The notes beneath the pieces were generated by a model, which had not been told where the DNA came from, did not search any database, and worked only from the letters and a program-made list of their open reading frames with translations. A stretch of DNA of 64,000 bases from Panopea generosa (lineage: Eukaryota > Mollusca > Bivalvia > Adapedonta > Hiatellidae). Positions 60,947-64,000 of this stretch are shown here, one piece after another; position 1 is the stretch's first letter, and the number at the start of each line of letters is the position of its first letter. A program made the position numbers and the translations under genes. The DNA is taken from the NCBI GenBank assembly GCA_029582155.1, contig CM055907.1, forward strand, positions 34,994,492-35,058,491. The letters run 5' to 3'.

Positions 60947-63618
60947 CTTTAAAGCAGACGTGAATATGAATGTGAATATAGTGTAGCGACCAAATATCAC
61001 ATATACAACCAAACCTGTATTTACATGTAACACCCGATGAATAAGAAGTAAACGAAAAATGCCTTTTGATGTATGTGTACAATATATACACGCTGATTTA
61101 CACTATAACTTTATGAATATTCGAAATAACAAATGTGGCCCTTTAAGTAAAGTCGCTTCTTCACAAGTTTATCTGTTTAACACAGGGTTGATTGTACTAT
61201 GGAATAGGTATATATGGAAACAAATACTTATATATGGATTTAATAACATAATTATGCATAGATACATTATATAGCCCTAAGCGACTAATAATTTTTGTTA
61301 AAATACGAACATGCATATATCACAGCTATAATATATAAATTCATGCGCGAATATTATAAAATAAAACATTTATCAATAATAGCATACATGTATTTTATAT
61401 GTTTAATGTGGTTTCCGTCATCCAAGTTTTGTCAATTTTAGAAATTACCTTATTCTGGAGTTTGAAACGTTAATGTAGGATAAGTAATTAGAAAGAAAAA
61501 CGAAATTATTGCTAAATCTGGCTTAAAATCTATTCTTATATTAGGAGTTCGCTATCTTCGCTATCTTGCTTCTGTATATTTAGCACCATTCCCAAACAAG
61601 TGTTGTACTGTTCTGCACTATGCGTGGATATTCTACCATCAGATACAACTATACTTGTAATGTTTACAATAGATCTTGACAGACAGATATAACTATATAT
61701 TTACATGAAACATACACAGCTAGGTGTCTACGCTTACCATTTTTAGAGCTATGTAATGCGCATGCACCTTCAAATGTACATGTAAGTTGTACATAGACGT
61801 ATATGTATAAGCAAACAATGGGGCCAGTCTATATTTTTTAACTGCATCCCATTTCAATAAAACTACTGTGAAAATTCAGTAATATTTCAATTAAGATTAT
61901 AGAATATTCAGCGTCGATTGGGGTGAAATATTGTTTTATTGTTTCATGTTTACATTACTAATTTTACATATGTAATTATATAACGTGTAAAGAACAAGAA
62001 AAAGCATATATAAATATCATCCTCAAAAACTGAATAGATACATGAATGTAATAAATACAAAACATGGACTAATTCTTAACATAGTGTCATATTTTGTGCA
62101 TTGTACACAATCATGCTAAATAGTCAAAACATAAATATAAAACAACCTGACTGTTTACTCTAATTAACCTTGTTTATTAAGAGCGAATCTTACTGTTAAA
62201 CACGTACGTCCCACATGTCTAAAATCTATAGTAGTGTTTTTGCTACACTCCATCTTGTTATAGCATATTCAAGCCTTATTTACTGTAACAGTTATTTTTA
62301 CTTGTAATTTTTGAATAGGTATATTATAAAATCGATAATGATGGACATGAGTTTTTTCAGAATGTTTGTTCTTTATCTCATCAACTCATATAATCCCCTG
62401 ATGTTTTTTGATAGTCCTTTTATAGTTTGATATGACACATATTATTGTATGGATTTTTTTTAAAATATAATTTGTTCAATACTTAAAAATGATTATTTCA
62501 TATTGAAAGTAACGGAAAAGACAAAAATCTAAAGAATCTAAGGCTTTTTTCCTAGAATTTAGATATCCTTCAAGATAAATGCATTTCGATAACGTCTTTT
62601 AAGCCTTTTGCGTGTGTATTTTTAAATTCCAAATTGGCATCTTAAAGTTAAAAGTGGCCGCGTGGTCTAAGGCGCTGTCTAAATGCTAGGTTTGTGGAAT
62701 CAAGTCGAGTTTGTCCCAAAATTGAATGTGTGCGAAGGTTTACTAATTACATGTGGAAGGAAAGTGGTTATAACTTAATTTCCATGCAAGACGGCTTTCT
62801 CCTCCAACAAAGCTAGCTTCTATATATGTGTTGAAAATGGCATGAACCACTATTACAAAACTTATTGTAAATGTAACACACGCATGATATATAACCAGCA
62901 ATGACAACAGACGTCAAACCAAATACTAACGTCTGTTATACTTTGAAATTGTTTGCGTAACTATGTTTGTGACAGCTATCTGATTTAATATATTTTTTCT
63001 ACAACCATTTTATTAATTACATATGCGTTATTAGTATGTTCTCTCTGTGTTTAAAATATATTCATAAAGCATATTTAATACTTTAGTGACTGCAGTCTGT
63101 AAAAATATAATATATATTTATATAGGGATAACTATTTTTCAACAAGCAGGCATAACTTTAAAAACCAGACTATGGCAAGCGCACCTAGCTGTAATGCAAA
63201 CCAAGGGCACAAGACTGTAGAGTTAATCGACTCAATATAATTGGTCTCAACCATAGCTCATATCCCATCTGGGCTTTCGGGACAATTTACACACATGAAC
63301 TGTTTATCAGTAGGATCCAATAAAGGTTTCATAACTGCTCACACGCTATATAGACACCCGTTTGATCATACAGATACAGTGCAATCAGAATCATTTTAAT
63401 AAGTAATGGGGGATAATTGAAATCTCAACAACGCTATTTCCGATATATATATATATATGAGCTGCAGTCATTGAAGTATTATTACATAAATATTACATAG
63501 TATACCGATATAAGTTTTCTATGTTAATGTATACACAAAGAGACATTCTAGTATCTTCTTCTGGAATATGACGAATGAAATCAGTTATTTTTACACTAAG
63601 TAAATTGTCTATACTTAC
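60947..63618 (-). other. intron between the two Ser/Pro-rich exons
   Basis: AT-rich sequence without coding signal on either strand. It contains a degenerate tRNA-Leu-like SINE near 62653-62830. Confidence 0.6.
62653..62830 (+). mobile_element. degenerate tRNA-Leu-like SINE
   Basis: GTGGCCGCGTGGTCTAAGGC followed by GCTG is a Leu-tRNA-like A-box region. A B-box-like GGAATCAAGTCGAG follows, then a body. No intact tRNA fold. Confidence 0.55.
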
Positions 63619-63888
63619 AGTTCTGTACATAGGACGGACTAGCCTGCGTTCCCGGGCTCGTAACGCTCCCGTTCCGACTGTTCATGATGCCTTGTGGACC
63701 AGGTGATACCGGTGATGTTCCGTATTTGGGAGATGCGGGGGCATATTTAGGCGACTGTGTCGGATACACGGGTGTATATGGAGAGGTCACGGGAGAGCGT
63801 TTCGTCAACGCTGTTATAGTCGCTTGTGTGGTGGGAGGGGTCTTGGGAAGTTGACGTTCTGGTTCTTTATCCGGACTTTCTTGAGATT
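63619..63888 (-). CDS. Ser/Pro-rich coding exon of an unidentified gene
   Basis: The exon is bounded by acceptor TTTGTATTTATAG and donor GTAAGTATAG on the minus strand. It is 270 bp long, entering with 2 bases and leaving with 1. It encodes a disordered, Pro/Ser/Thr-rich segment with near-repeats such as SPKYAPASPKYGTSPVSPG, and an acidic start (ESQESPDKEPE). Its GC content is clearly higher than the surroundings, as expected for a real exon. Upstream exons lie beyond the right edge of the window. No family recognised; probably a linker or tail of a scaffold or signalling protein. Confidence 0.7.
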
Positions 63889-64000
63889 CTATAAATACAA
63901 ATGTGCTTTTTATAATAGAAACCAACGTTATGATTGTTATAAATTTAAAATGATAGTTTTATTTGCTTCTTTTTTAAAATAGTTAATTAACAAAACAATT

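Overview
The window is AT-rich nuclear DNA from an invertebrate animal. Genes are sparse and spliced with GT-AG introns. tRNA-derived SINEs, a LINE, a Gypsy-type LTR element and several Tc1/mariner-type transposons are scattered through it, together with long minisatellite arrays. The mixture (lineage-specific GPCR, a SPRY-domain terminal exon, repeated SINEs with a tRNA head) fits a mollusc, most likely a bivalve. That placement is an inference from gene and repeat style, not proof. There is no bacterial signal: no operons and no ribosome binding sites.

Host genes. (1) The plus strand carries the last four coding exons of an MPDU1 (Lec35) homologue between 4910 and 13582, reconstructed through matching splice phases. 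The first exon lies upstream, probably outside the window. (2) The minus strand carries one intact, intronless class A GPCR at 24224-25372. (3) The minus strand has a SPRY/B30.2 terminal exon at 46164-46825. (4) The minus strand also has two phase-compatible exons of a Ser/Pro-rich protein at 63619-63888 and 60639-60946. Items 3 and 4 could belong to one transcript, because the splice phases allow it, but this is unproven.

Repeats by region. At 1.66-4.85 kb there is an array of about 40 copies of a 79-bp unit with a 474-bp higher-order period. At 9.3-12.2 kb a 48-bp array is followed by a 58/60-bp array with a 418-bp higher-order period, inside the last MPDU1 intron. At 14.05-15.5 kb lies a 50-bp array just beyond MPDU1. 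At 29.5-31.2 kb and 35.35-35.6 kb lies a 30-bp array family, interrupted at 31.2-35.35 kb by a Gypsy element with 108-bp LTRs and a 5-bp target duplication. At 42.4-43.0 kb and 54.6-55.0 kb there are smaller arrays.

DNA transposons and retroposons. A Tc1-like element lies at about 16.7-18.3 kb. A second DDE element (36.1-37.1 kb) has exact 11-bp inverted ends. A decayed mariner lies at 37.7-38.6 kb. A 3-kb element at 46.95-49.94 kb has exact 28-bp inverted ends and subterminal GGTACC motifs, and contains another decayed mariner. A 5'-truncated L1/Tx1-type LINE lies at 26.2-28.6 kb on the minus strand, and a LINE-like fragment lies at 50.3-50.9 kb. At least six tRNA-derived SINE copies or fragments are present.

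I found no convincing new defence or metabolic system. The most notable structures are the higher-order satellite arrays inside the MPDU1 gene, the 3-kb inverted-repeat element of unknown family, and a perfect 23-bp hairpin between 15-bp direct repeats at 45 kb.
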